In this document: positions 43,005-51,499 of the stretch, in pieces
Layout: every line of letters begins with the position of its first letter
Numbering within the stretch: the first letter of the stretch is position 1
Assembly: GCA_016290775.1 (NCBI GenBank)
Contig: JAEEVF010000012.1
Coordinates: 1 to 64,000, forward strand
Source: Acetatifactor sp.
Lineage (GTDB): Bacteria > Bacillota > Clostridia > Lachnospirales > Lachnospiraceae
Reading direction: 5' to 3'
DNA: 64,000 bases
Notes under the pieces: generated by a model
Databases searched by the model: none
Told to the model about the DNA's origin: nothing
The model's input: only the letters and a program-made list of their open reading frames with translations
Made by a program: the position numbers and the translations under genes

Positions 43005-43439
43005 GTGGAGATTTTGTTGATCCTCATTATTGTCATTATCTTTGGCGCCGTATTGACCGGGAACCTGGGGTACGTTCTTTTTGGAATGTCCGGGTTTTTG
43101 CTGCTCATGGCAGCACTGATGGTAGTGACCTTCTTTGTCTGCTGCATCCTTCTTCTCACGTCAAAGTGGAAGGAAGCGAAGTTTGTGGGGCTGGATACGC
43201 CGAAGGAAGGCTCGAAGTTTAAGGTGGCATATTATCTCGTAGACGGCGAGGAGATCCCTTGTCTTTTCCCCGAGGAGGGTGTGTTTAGAAAGCAGTTTTA
43301 TCAGGAAGATAAGGTATATCACGTGCTCCTGAACAAAAGGTTGCATCGGGTGTTTGATCGCTTTTCCGTGGCGACTTGTTTGCTTGGGCTTTTTGGCGGG
43401 CTCCTTCTTGGCGGAGTCATGCTGGCGATGTATTATTGA
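43005..43439 (+). CDS. Hypothetical membrane protein
   Basis: 144 residues; GTG start with AGGAG upstream, 3 bp after the preceding stop. Three hydrophobic helices (about 3-22, 28-53, 120-143) flank a soluble middle part with FKVAYYLVDGEEIPCLFPEE that looks like a small beta barrel. Possibly a DUF3592-like protein; not certain. Confidence 0.6.
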   Translation: MEILLILIIVIIFGAVLTGNLGYVLFGMSGFLLLMAALMVVTFFVCCILLLTSKWKEAKFVGLDTPKEGSKFKVAYYLVDGEEIPCLFPEEGVFRKQFYQEDKVYHVLLNKRLHRVFDRFSVATCLLGLFGGLLLGGVMLAMYY

Positions 43440-43494
43440 TATGGCTTTTGGGAATCTGACAGGTTTTGCCGTGAAAGTTAGGGAGGAAAAGAAC

Positions 43495-43992
43495 TTGAAA
43501 AATCAAGAAAAAAAGATTAATCTCATTATGGCGATCGTAATGTCCGTAGCAATGGGGATTTTGGCATCCATCGTCATCTATTATGATCCGAAGACGCAGA
43601 CGCCGCCATTTGTGCTCTTTTGTCTTCTCAATATTGTTTTGTCGGTGATCGTTGGCGTGATCGTGGCCCTTGTGATCCCGCTTGGGAAGATGGGCGCGGC
43701 ACTTGCAAAGAAGGCAAAGGCGACGCAGCCTTCCATGAAATTCAGTTTGATCAACTCGATCCCGCTTGCCGTTGGGAATTCGGTGATCGTGAGCGCGGTC
43801 GTAAGCTTCCTGGGCGTTGCGATGGCATATTCCAAGATCCCTGCGGGGCAGGCACCGCCGCTACTTATGATGTGGTTTTCAAGCTGGGCACCGCTCCTTG
43901 TGCCGTCGATCATCATAAGCTACGTGCTCGCCGTGCTGATCGCACCCTTGGTGGTGGGAGCCGTGATGAAGAAAAAAGGAAAAAAGAAATAA
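43495..43992 (+). CDS. Hypothetical membrane protein with probable TTG start
   Basis: The start is taken as TTG at 43495 because GGGAGG (43481-43486) lies 8 nt upstream; ATG at 43441 and a longer frame from 43354 have no ribosome site and the latter overlaps the previous gene. 165 residues with about four membrane helices and a Lys-rich end (KKKGKKK). The pattern resembles DUF2798-like proteins, but I am not confident. Confidence 0.6.
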   Translation: MKNQEKKINLIMAIVMSVAMGILASIVIYYDPKTQTPPFVLFCLLNIVLSVIVGVIVALVIPLGKMGAALAKKAKATQPSMKFSLINSIPLAVGNSVIVSAVVSFLGVAMAYSKIPAGQAPPLLMMWFSSWAPLLVPSIIISYVLAVLIAPLVVGAVMKKKGKKK

Positions 43993-44004
43993 GAGGTTGA
44001 GAAA

Positions 44005-45372
44005 ATGAGAATCTTTACGGATCTGAAAAAAAGGGCAGCGCTGGCTGCCCTGTGTGTTGTAATGCTTTGCATGATCGCAGGCTGCGAAAAAGCAGGCGCT
44101 CAGGAAGGTGAGGGCAAGGAAAGCTCGCAGGCACAGGTTTCGGCGGAGGCAACGCCGGAAGCATCACAGGTCGCAACGCCAGAGCCTACGCCGGAAGCGA
44201 CGCCCGATCCCACGCCGGAGCCTACGCCGAGCCCCGAGGAGATCTACGCGCAGATGGTGGAGCTCTCGCTGATGTATGAGGGCAACTACGAAAGAATTCA
44301 GAAGTTGATCGGGAAATTGCGTGCGGGCGAGGAGATCCGACTGGCGATCCTTGGCGGTTCCGTTACGGAGGGCGCGGGCGCAGGAAGCAATGATAAGGGC
44401 TATGCCTACCAGTTTTTGGATGCGCTGGCGGAAGAATATGCCGCAAACGGAAAGGATCAGATCCTTTACGTGAACGCAGGCCTTTCCGGAACGCCTTCCG
44501 TGCTCGGATGGATGCGGTATCAGCAGGACGTCGTGACGCCGCTGGGCGGGGATCCGGACCTTTTGATCATCGAATTTGCCGTGAATGACTGGCAGGAAGC
44601 GACAAATGGCAGGGCCTATGAGAGCATGGTTTACGAGGCGTTGTCCGCAAAGGAGGATGCCGCAGTGATCTGCCTTTGTTCCGTGGCGAAGACCGCGTGG
44701 AACACGCAGGACAGTTACCTGACCATCGCAAAGCACTATCAGATCCCGCTGGTGAGCCTGAAGAAAGCACTGTTCACGCCGAAGAACGAGACCAGAGTGG
44801 CGGCGACGAAATATTTCATGGATGATTATCATCCGAAGTTCTACGGGCATGAGCTCATGAAGGATTGTCTGATGAATCTCTTTGCCAAGGCAGATGCGGC
44901 GGAAAGCGCAGCGCCCGCACAGATCCCCGAGAACGCCGTCAAGGGGCGCGACTTTACGGGCATCGTTCAGGTGGATGCGGCAAACAAGGTGAAGGGCATG
45001 AAGACGGGAAGCTTTGGGGATGTGGACGACAAGGTCGTGACGATGTACTTTACCAAGAGCGCATCCTTCCCCAACAACTTTTACCACAAGGCCGGAACGA
45101 AGAACGATCCCCTGAAGATGACGGTGAAGTGCAAGAAGATCCTGGTGAATTACAAGACCAGCACGGATAAGAGCTTTGGCACCGCGCAGTTTATTGTGGA
45201 CGGCAAGGCCGTTGGTACCGCCGAGGGGTATAGTGCCGGCGGCTGGAACAACTGCAACGTGATCATGGTCCTGGACGAGAAGGAAGCGGCAAACCACACC
45301 TTCGAAGTCAAGATGGCCGAAGGCAGCGAAGACAAAGCATTTACGATCTTATCAATAAGTTATTGTGAATAA
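44005..45372 (+). CDS. SGNH/GDSL hydrolase lipoprotein
   Basis: 455 residues. A signal peptide with lipobox MIAGC ends at Cys27 or so, followed by a Thr-Pro-Glu linker (TPEPTPEATPDPTPEP). The SGNH domain has GGSVTEG with catalytic Ser119, NAGLSGTPS (Gly), FAVNDW (Asn) and DDYHP (Asp273, His276). A C-terminal beta domain of about 150 residues could bind carbohydrate. It is anchored to the outer membrane face and likely deacetylates a polysaccharide. The palindromic element at 45375 begins 2 bp after the stop. Confidence 0.85.
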   Translation: MRIFTDLKKRAALAALCVVMLCMIAGCEKAGAQEGEGKESSQAQVSAEATPEASQVATPEPTPEATPDPTPEPTPSPEEIYAQMVELSLMYEGNYERIQKLIGKLRAGEEIRLAILGGSVTEGAGAGSNDKGYAYQFLDALAEEYAANGKDQILYVNAGLSGTPSVLGWMRYQQDVVTPLGGDPDLLIIEFAVNDWQEATNGRAYESMVYEALSAKEDAAVICLCSVAKTAWNTQDSYLTIAKHYQIPLVSLKKALFTPKNETRVAATKYFMDDYHPKFYGHELMKDCLMNLFAKADAAESAAPAQIPENAVKGRDFTGIVQVDAANKVKGMKTGSFGDVDDKVVTMYFTKSASFPNNFYHKAGTKNDPLKMTVKCKKILVNYKTSTDKSFGTAQFIVDGKAVGTAEGYSAGGWNNCNVIMVLDEKEAANHTFEVKMAEGSEDKAFTILSISYCE

Positions 45373-45374
45373 AG

Positions 45375-45456
45375 ATGTGCCAGTGGGGACGGTTCTTTTT
45401 GGCACGTTTTGTCCTGGGACAAAACGTGCCAAAAAGAACCGTCCCCACTGGCACAT
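45375..45456. repeat. Long palindromic element, copy 2 (40-bp perfect arms)
   Basis: Arms 45375-45414 and 45417-45456 are exact reverse complements over 40 bp with a 2-nt centre. The core GGGGACGGTTCTTTTTGGCA is the same as in the copy at 27621. Three arm positions differ from copy 1 and each is matched by a compensating change in the other arm. It sits directly behind the SGNH gene and 20 bp before a promoter, so it may also stop transcription. Confidence 0.9.
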
Positions 45457-45476
45457 TAATATTTTAAAATTAGGTC

Positions 45477-45505
45477 TTGACAAATAATATTATACGATGT
45501 ATAGT
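45477..45505 (+). promoter_or_regulatory. Promoter and probable PadR operator
   Basis: TTGACA (45477-45482), 17-bp spacer, TATAGT (45500-45505): a near-consensus sigma-A promoter. TATAC-GAT-GTATA (45491-45503), a perfect 5-bp inverted repeat, overlaps the -10; further ATAGTAT and AGTATAC half-sites follow to 45540. PadR proteins bind such ATAC/GTAT pairs, so autorepression by the next gene is likely. Confidence 0.75.
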
Positions 45506-45562
45506 ATCGATAACGAACAATAGTATACGCCATATAATATTGTTTCAGAAAGAGGTGAGAAC

Positions 45563-45904
45563 ATGGTTTTTAACACGGGTGCGGCGCTGCTTGATGCGAT
45601 CGTGCTGGCGGTGGTGAGCCGGGAACCGGAAGGAACCTACGGATATAAGATCACGCAGGAGGTCCGACAGGTCATCGAGCTTTCCGAGTCCACGTTGTAT
45701 CCAGTGCTACGAAGGTTACAAAAGGATGAATGCCTTGAGGTGTATGACATGGAATGCTCCGGGCGAAACCGAAGATATTACAAGGTCACAAGCCAGGGCT
45801 GGGCACAGCTCCATTTATATGAAAACGAGTGGAGGGATTACGCAGACAAGATCACAAGCCTTTTTGAAGGAAAATCCCTTGTAGAGGGCGTCGTGAGCGT
45901 TTGA
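45563..45904 (+). CDS. PadR family transcriptional regulator
   Basis: 113 residues; AGAGGTGAG upstream. A winged helix with the PadR pattern GYKITQEVRQ, SESTLYPVLRRLQKDE and GRNRRYYKVTSQGW, then a short C-terminal helix for dimerisation. It is the first gene of a PadR-HAAS-DUF4097 operon and probably represses its own promoter, being released by an envelope signal or ligand that is not known. Confidence 0.9.
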   Translation: MVFNTGAALLDAIVLAVVSREPEGTYGYKITQEVRQVIELSESTLYPVLRRLQKDECLEVYDMECSGRNRRYYKVTSQGWAQLHLYENEWRDYADKITSLFEGKSLVEGVVSV

Positions 45905-45956
45905 CGCGGCAGGGCCGAACGTAAATCAAAATGCGTAAGAAGGTAAGGAGAACAAA

Positions 45957-46829
45957 ATGAATAAGGTCGGATTTATGGGCCAACTGGAGAGCCTGTTGGC
46001 TGACGTTCCTGCAGCGGAGAGAGAAGAAGCGCTGCAGTACTATAATGATTATTTCGAGGATGCGGGCGCTGAGAACGAGCAGTCCGTGATCGAATCTCTT
46101 GGAAGCCCGGCGAAGGTTGCGGAAAACATTAAGGCGGAGCTGAGCGGAGAAGCGATCCCCACCAGCGCAAACGCAGGGGAGCACAAGCTTACGAAATATG
46201 GACAGATCGTTCCCGCAGGGGAAGTTCAGGATAAGACGGAGCATGCCAATGGCAATACGAGTCAAGGCCAGCCTGGAGCGCCTGGCGCAGGAGGCAGAAG
46301 CTTTTTCGGAGCCTTTGGTGGCGTCGGAGGGGCCGGCGGCGCGGGAGCAGGCGGCGCTGGCGGAGCAGGTGGCTCAAGCTATGCGAACCCTGACACAGGC
46401 ACGGTCGTTGCAAAGGTCACGGAAGTTGGCAGAAAGCTTCCGTTCTGGGCCTGGATCCTCATTGCGATCGCAGTGATCTGCGTGGTCATTCCTGGCATCG
46501 TAAGCGTGTTTGGCGGCCTGCTCGGCGTGATCAGCGGCATCTTCGTTACTTGGTTTGCACTGATCATTGCCTTTGGCGCCATCGCATTTAGCATGTTCGT
46601 GGTAGCCATTGTCGTAGTTGTCGTTGCGATCCTGTGCTTGATCGGACACCCCATGACTGGAGTCCTTCTTCTCGGCATCAGCATGTTGTTTGCCTGCGTT
46701 GGCATCTTGTTCCTGATGCTGACCGTTTGGATGTCCGGCAAGGCAACGCCGTTTATCTGCGGCAAGATCATTGATTTCTTTAAGTTTTGCTGGAATGGCA
46801 CAAAGAAGCTGTTCGCAAGGATTAAGTAA
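45957..46829 (+). CDS. HAAS/DUF1700 membrane protein
   Basis: 290 residues. The N-terminal helical HAAS domain (LADVPAAEREEALQYYNDYF) is followed by a Gly/Ala-rich linker (about 110-140) and four membrane helices. HAAS proteins usually pair with PadR-type repressors and are thought to hold them at the membrane. The neighbouring genes fit that arrangement. No enzyme motif. Confidence 0.85.
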   Translation: MNKVGFMGQLESLLADVPAAEREEALQYYNDYFEDAGAENEQSVIESLGSPAKVAENIKAELSGEAIPTSANAGEHKLTKYGQIVPAGEVQDKTEHANGNTSQGQPGAPGAGGRSFFGAFGGVGGAGGAGAGGAGGAGGSSYANPDTGTVVAKVTEVGRKLPFWAWILIAIAVICVVIPGIVSVFGGLLGVISGIFVTWFALIIAFGAIAFSMFVVAIVVVVVAILCLIGHPMTGVLLLGISMLFACVGILFLMLTVWMSGKATPFICGKIIDFFKFCWNGTKKLFARIK

Positions 46830-46861
46830 GACCCCGCCTGGGGAGTTTAGGAGAGAAAAAC

Positions 46862-47863
46862 ATGAAAGCATTTATGAAGACTTGTTGTATCATTGTATTG
46901 TTCCTGCTGGGCTTCGGCATAGCGCTGACGGTGGCAGGATGCGCGCTTGGCGGCGCAGATAAGGTTTCCGAGGTCGTAAAGGACGTGACCGGCGGAAAGG
47001 TGGACATTGGCCTGGATCCTAGCGGTGATTTCATGGGCGTGAAGGTTGGAGACATTACCTCGGACGACGTGATTGACAAGGTCAAGGGGATCATGGACAA
47101 TAAGGTCTATGACATCGAAGACTTTGGTTCGATGTATGATAACGCCCAGACAACATTTACCGGCGACGTGGAAAAATTCAATATCTCTGCGAATGGCGTT
47201 GATAGGCTTGAGCTGGACCTCGGTGGTTGCACCATGAAACTGATCACCACCTCGGATCAAGACTTTGCCATCGACGCAAAGAACGTTGACAAATTGCAGG
47301 CATACGTGAAGAATGATACGCTCCACGTGATCAGCACCAAGAATGGAAGCATCAAGGGCGCGGAGATCAAAAAGAGCGTGATCAACCTTTACGTTCCTGA
47401 GGACATCAGCTTTGATGAGGTGAAGATCGAGCTTGGTGCCGGAGCCCTTAAGGTGGATGCCATTGATGGTGATAAGATCGAAATTAAATTGGGAGCAGGC
47501 GAAGCACAGGTGAAGAGCCTTGGCTGTGACAAGCTGGAAGTCAAGATGGGCGCCGGTTCCGTGAAGATTGAGGATGCGGCTGTTAAAAAGCTAGAGGCGA
47601 ATGTGGGCGCGGGAAGCTTTTTCTATGAAGGCGCCGTAAACGGCGACGTGAAGCTTGACTGTTCCGCAGGAAGTACGGAAGTGAAACTTACCAACAAAGA
47701 AAAGGAGTTTGATCAAAAGATCGAGTGTTCCGCAGGTTCCGTAAAGGTTGGTTCGAAGACATATGCCGGACTTTCCAAGACGGAAAAGATCGATAACAAA
47801 GCGGACGCTGACCTAGAGATCAAGTGCTCTGCAGGTAGCGTCCGTGTAAGCTTCAACAATTAA
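46862..47863 (+). CDS. DUF4097 beta-strand repeat lipoprotein
   Basis: 333 residues. An N-terminal hydrophobic segment ends in VAGC, a lipobox-like site, so it is probably a lipoprotein. From residue 110 the chain is a repeating beta-solenoid of Gly-Ala-Gly strands (IELGAGALKVDAIDGDKI, VKMGAGSVKIEDA, CSAGSTEVKL), the DUF4097 pattern. It likely senses or binds at the cell surface together with the HAAS protein. It is the last gene of the PadR operon. Confidence 0.85.
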   Translation: MKAFMKTCCIIVLFLLGFGIALTVAGCALGGADKVSEVVKDVTGGKVDIGLDPSGDFMGVKVGDITSDDVIDKVKGIMDNKVYDIEDFGSMYDNAQTTFTGDVEKFNISANGVDRLELDLGGCTMKLITTSDQDFAIDAKNVDKLQAYVKNDTLHVISTKNGSIKGAEIKKSVINLYVPEDISFDEVKIELGAGALKVDAIDGDKIEIKLGAGEAQVKSLGCDKLEVKMGAGSVKIEDAAVKKLEANVGAGSFFYEGAVNGDVKLDCSAGSTEVKLTNKEKEFDQKIECSAGSVKVGSKTYAGLSKTEKIDNKADADLEIKCSAGSVRVSFNN

Positions 47864-47887
47864 GGATTCAATTGAACAAAGGAGCCC

Positions 47888-48898
47888 TCAGGCTTCTTCC
47901 TCCGCGGATACGCTGGGGAAGAGGCCTGATTTTTTGAGTGCGGGGCGAAGCGCAAGGTAGAATACCGATGCGCAGATCACGGCCACGATGGCATTGACAA
48001 AGGTGGTAAGGGCCGTCCACTTCGCAAAGATCGATGCGACCTCCTGAGGAATGCCGAGGACGTAGATCTTATAAAAATATCCAACCGTCGGGTCCGCAAA
48101 CACGTTAAAGAGCATGCCGCAGATGCTTGCGAGGATGGTCACGCCGGTCACGAACTTTGCGGAATGCGCGCGGCTGAGCTTGAAGATCTTATGTGCCACA
48201 AGGCCAACGATCAGGCCGATCAGGAGCTTTAACAAAAAGGTCTTGGGAGCGCTGGTTACGTAAGAGGTGGTGAGGTCGCCAATGGTCATGCCAACGGCGC
48301 CTGCAAGGCCGCCAAGATATCCCCCAAGAAGGAGGGCCGCAAGGACGCAGAACACATTTCCCAAGTGGAAGGCCGTCTTTTCCGTTCCTACCGGAATGTC
48401 GATCTTAAAGAATGCAAAGCCAATGTAGCAAAGGGCTGCCATAAAGCCTGCCAGGGCCAGGCGTTTTGTGTCGAGTGCCTGGGAAGGATGCACGCCGACA
48501 AATGCGTTGTAAAGACCCTTGATGAAAAGGGCCAATGCCAGGAAGAGAAGCGTTACGCTAAAGGAGTAGGGGCGCTCGAGACTTAGCTTTTCTTCTGCGA
48601 GGGACTCGCTGGTCTTTTTCAGGCTTTCCAGATTGCCTTCGCTTTTCCCTGCCTCTATGCTGCTGATCTTCGACTTCACGCTGGAAAGCTCCTGCCCGAC
48701 GATCTTGGACTGCTGATAGGAGGTTTGCCTTGCATATACTGCAAAGATCGCACTGCCGAGTACCAGTACCAGTCCGACGATGAGAAGCCTGAAGCCTTTC
48801 TTTCTCTGTACTTTTCCCTTTTCCTTGCCATCGGTTTTCGCCGTTGTTTCTTCTGCTTTTGTTTCTTCGTTTATCAGTTCTTTTACTTCTTCTGCCAT
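47888..48898 (-). CDS. ECF transporter S component, probable vitamin B6 uptake
   Basis: 336 residues. An N-terminal acidic extension, a membrane helix (about 36-56), a coiled coil (about 60-110) and then the S-component core of about six helices (AFHLGNVFCVLAALLLGGYLGGLAGAVGMTIGDL, here shown only by its HLGNVFCVLAALLLGG part). S components capture vitamins for ECF energy-coupling modules. The gene lies 30 bp behind pdxK in the same direction, and pdxR is divergent, so pyridoxine or pyridoxal is the most likely substrate. The coiled-coil head is longer than in standard S components. Confidence 0.75.
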   Translation of the reverse strand: MAEEVKELINEETKAEETTAKTDGKEKGKVQRKKGFRLLIVGLVLVLGSAIFAVYARQTSYQQSKIVGQELSSVKSKISSIEAGKSEGNLESLKKTSESLAEEKLSLERPYSFSVTLLFLALALFIKGLYNAFVGVHPSQALDTKRLALAGFMAALCYIGFAFFKIDIPVGTEKTAFHLGNVFCVLAALLLGGYLGGLAGAVGMTIGDLTTSYVTSAPKTFLLKLLIGLIVGLVAHKIFKLSRAHSAKFVTGVTILASICGMLFNVFADPTVGYFYKIYVLGIPQEVASIFAKWTALTTFVNAIVAVICASVFYLALRPALKKSGLFPSVSAEEEA

Positions 48899-48928
48899 GA
48901 TGATTCCCTTCTTTCCGTCTATTTGATT

Positions 48929-49771
48929 TTATATTCTTTCGCTGATCATTTTGTGGAGCCCGGGGAGCTCTGCTTCAAAATTCACCGCATAATTTACGCG
49001 GTTTGGATCTTCGTAAGTATTCTTGATGCAGGCCGTTACGTAATCCGCAGCCAGCCTTAATGCATCGCATGTCGGGATCCCGCGCGCCGCGGCGCCAGTA
49101 AAGGTGCTCGCGAAGATATCCCCCGTGCCGTGAGACTTAAAGGGTACCTTGGGATTGCCATATTCAAAAAACTCATTCTTTGCCACATCGAGTCCCATGT
49201 AGCCGAAGGCTTTGTCTGCAAGGGTCACGCCCGTGATCACCACAAGGCCGCCGCAGAATTCTGCCAGTCCTTTCAGGAGCTTTTTTGTCACCTCCGGGGC
49301 AGCGTCTTCTCCAGGATAGGGAACGCCCAGCATCAGCGCAGCTTCCGAAAGATTTGGCAGGATCACGTCGGCCTCCTTACACAGGCCGGCCATCTTCTTC
49401 GGGAAGCTGTCGTCAAAGCCTGCGTAGAGCTTGCCATTGTCCGCCATGACGGGGTCCACGATGACCATCGTGTCTCCGCTCTTAAAGTCCTTGATATATT
49501 CCCTTACGATCGCAATCTGGCGTTCGCTCCCAAGATAGCCCGTGTAGATGGCGCTAAACTCAAAGCCTTCTTTTTTCCAGTGTTCGCGGATGGGCTCCAT
49601 GTCGTCCGTCAGGTCGCGGAACGTAAAGCCCGAGAACTGCGTGTGCGTCGAGAGGATCGCCGTAGGGACGATGGCCGTCTCGATGCCAAAGGACGAGATG
49701 ATCGGCAGTGCAACCGTCAGCGAGCATTTTCCGATGCAGGAGATATCTTGGATGGTCATGATCCGTTTCAT
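48929..49771 (-). CDS. pdxK: Pyridoxal/pyridoxamine kinase
   Basis: Start at 49771 with AAGGAG 8 nt upstream (a longer frame to 49849 is unsupported). 280 residues. The PdxK/PdxY pattern is clear: MTIQDISCIGKCSLTVALP, VDPVMADNGKLYAGFD, ILPNLSEAALML and the anion-hole GTGDIFAS with catalytic Asp. It phosphorylates B6 vitamers using ATP. The kinase, ECF S component and PdxR regulator form a salvage unit. Confidence 0.9.
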   Translation of the reverse strand: MKRIMTIQDISCIGKCSLTVALPIISSFGIETAIVPTAILSTHTQFSGFTFRDLTDDMEPIREHWKKEGFEFSAIYTGYLGSERQIAIVREYIKDFKSGDTMVIVDPVMADNGKLYAGFDDSFPKKMAGLCKEADVILPNLSEAALMLGVPYPGEDAAPEVTKKLLKGLAEFCGGLVVITGVTLADKAFGYMGLDVAKNEFFEYGNPKVPFKSHGTGDIFASTFTGAAARGIPTCDALRLAADYVTACIKNTYEDPNRVNYAVNFEAELPGLHKMISERI

Positions 49772-49784
49772 ATGTCTGGCTCCT

Positions 49785-49816
49785 TGTTGCAAGTGTTTTT
49801 GATTACTGTTGCAAGT
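49785..49816. promoter_or_regulatory. Direct repeat between pdxK and pdxR (PdxR site candidate)
   Basis: TGTTGCAAGT occurs at 49785-49794 and 49807-49816, starts 22 bp apart, i.e. about two helical turns. MocR/PdxR regulators often bind paired direct repeats in the divergent gap with their target gene. An inverted ACGCAAAA/TTTTGCGT pair (near 49820 and 49875) is also present. Confidence 0.5.
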
Positions 49817-49929
49817 ATGACGCAAAAGTGGTATTATGAATAGTGCCATTTTACGATTTTTTTATAAGACCAGATTTTGCGTAAAAAGACGCCAAAGACC
49901 ACAAAAATCATGTGGAAGGAGAGGGTACC

Positions 49930-51402
49930 ATGCTGACCTATGATCTGGAAAAAAGAGGGAAAAAACCCCTTTATGAATATTTGTATTACTGCATCCGCGA
50001 GGACATTCTGCAGGGCAACCTAAAGGCCGGCGAGAAGCTTCCGTCCAAGCGTGAGATGGCGGGGGGATACGGGATCGCACTGATCACGGTGGAGAATGCA
50101 TATGCCCAGCTTATCATCGAGGGATATGTCACCGCCAAGGAAAAACGGGGTTATTTTGTGAACCGCGTGGCGCTTGCTGAAACACAGACCATGCCTAAGA
50201 ACGCCACGCCGACAACGCAAAAAAACACGCCTGAAAATTCGTCAGCGTCCGGCAGACAAAGCGCTACGGCTGCGGCAGCATCGTCCGGCAGTCAAAGCGT
50301 GCAGGAAGCACAGGCCTCGCCCCCTGCATGGATAGATCTTTCTTCCTCGAACCTTCGGCGTGACGCCTTTCCCTTTGCAACGTGGACCAGACTCATGCGT
50401 CGCATTATGGAGGATCGCGAGGAGGCGTTTCTTCGAAAGCCGGAGAGCACTGGCGTGCCGGAACTTCGGGAGGCCATTTCCGAGTACCTGCGCAAGGCAA
50501 AGGGCCTTTGCGTTACGCCTGACCGCATTGTCGTCGGCCCCGGGACGGAGTATCTGCATCACTTGATCTTGCAGCTGGTAGGCCCCGGTCGCATCGTGGC
50601 CGTGGAGGATCCGGGATATAAAAAGGTCGGCCAGATCTATGAGGCGCATGGCCTGAAGTGCCTTCACGTACCCGTGGACGAAAACGGACTCATCGCGGAA
50701 AGGCTTGTGGGAAGCAATGCGAAGCTGGTACATCTTTCGCCCTCACACCATTTTCCGACGGGGTGCGTTATGCCCATCGGACGAAGGAGAAGCCTTCTTT
50801 CATGGGCGCAGGCGGAAGGCGCATATCTCGTTGAGGACGATTACGACAGCGAATTCCGCTTTGACGGCAGGCCCGTACCAACGCTGGCAAGCTTAAATGA
50901 CGAAGTCGTGATCTACATGAATACCTTTACGAAAACCCTTGCGCCTTCCATCCGCATTGCCTTTATGGTGTTGCCTACGCCGCTCCTTCAAAGGTTTCAG
51001 GAGAAGCTTTTCTTTTATTCCGGTGCCGTCTCTTCGTTTGAACAGTACACGCTGGCGGCATTCCTGAAGGACGGCTATTATGAACGCCACGTAAATCGCA
51101 TGCGCAATTACTATCGCCAGCAGCGCACCAAGATCCTGCAGGCCCTTTCCCTCTCGCCTCTTTCGGAGCGGGTAACGCTGGAGGAGCATGGCGCGGGACT
51201 GCATTTTATCGTAAAGGTCCGTGGCATCCGCGATGATGAAAAATGGCTTGACCGCCTTGCGCGGGAAGGGATCCGCCTCTCCCCCGTTTCGGCCTATTGC
51301 TATGGTGGTCAGGAAAAGTACCGACACAAGTTTTTGATCTATTACGGCGACATTGACGAAGAAAGCATGAAAAGAGCATTCGAGATCATGGCAAGGACCT
51401 AA
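49930..51402 (+). CDS. pdxR: PdxR-like MocR family regulator
   Basis: Start at 49930 (AAGGAGAGG 6 nt upstream). 490 residues. N-terminal GntR winged helix (LPSKREMAGGYGIALITVENAY, quoted only as SKREMAGGYG), an Ala/Ser/Thr/Gln-rich linker (about 85-135), and a fold-type-I aminotransferase domain with TFTKTLAPSIRIAF, where Lys335 should bind PLP, and EDDYDSEFRF. PdxR proteins sense PLP and control B6 genes. The divergent pdxK/ECF genes support that here. Confidence 0.85.
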   Translation: MLTYDLEKRGKKPLYEYLYYCIREDILQGNLKAGEKLPSKREMAGGYGIALITVENAYAQLIIEGYVTAKEKRGYFVNRVALAETQTMPKNATPTTQKNTPENSSASGRQSATAAAASSGSQSVQEAQASPPAWIDLSSSNLRRDAFPFATWTRLMRRIMEDREEAFLRKPESTGVPELREAISEYLRKAKGLCVTPDRIVVGPGTEYLHHLILQLVGPGRIVAVEDPGYKKVGQIYEAHGLKCLHVPVDENGLIAERLVGSNAKLVHLSPSHHFPTGCVMPIGRRRSLLSWAQAEGAYLVEDDYDSEFRFDGRPVPTLASLNDEVVIYMNTFTKTLAPSIRIAFMVLPTPLLQRFQEKLFFYSGAVSSFEQYTLAAFLKDGYYERHVNRMRNYYRQQRTKILQALSLSPLSERVTLEEHGAGLHFIVKVRGIRDDEKWLDRLAREGIRLSPVSAYCYGGQEKYRHKFLIYYGDIDEESMKRAFEIMART

Positions 51403-51420
51403 AAAAAGCAAAACTTCTCT

Positions 51421-51449
51421 TTGCCTTGTACGCGTAAACGTGATAAAAT
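51421..51449 (+). promoter_or_regulatory. Candidate promoter of the chemoreceptor gene
   Basis: TTGCCT (51421-51426), 17-bp spacer, TAAAAT (51444-51449) with TGA before it (extended -10). It begins 18 bp after the pdxR stop, 51 bp before the receptor start codon. No motility-sigma signature seen. Confidence 0.5.
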
Positions 51450-51499
51450 ATTTCTGTATTCTGGGGGTTTGTTTGTAGAGGTCGGCTTGGGGGTATCTC

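Noticed and set aside
44164..45297. 377-residue open frame opposite the SGNH lipoprotein
   Set aside because: Antisense shadow caused by codon bias; the plus-strand gene has signal peptide and catalytic motifs.
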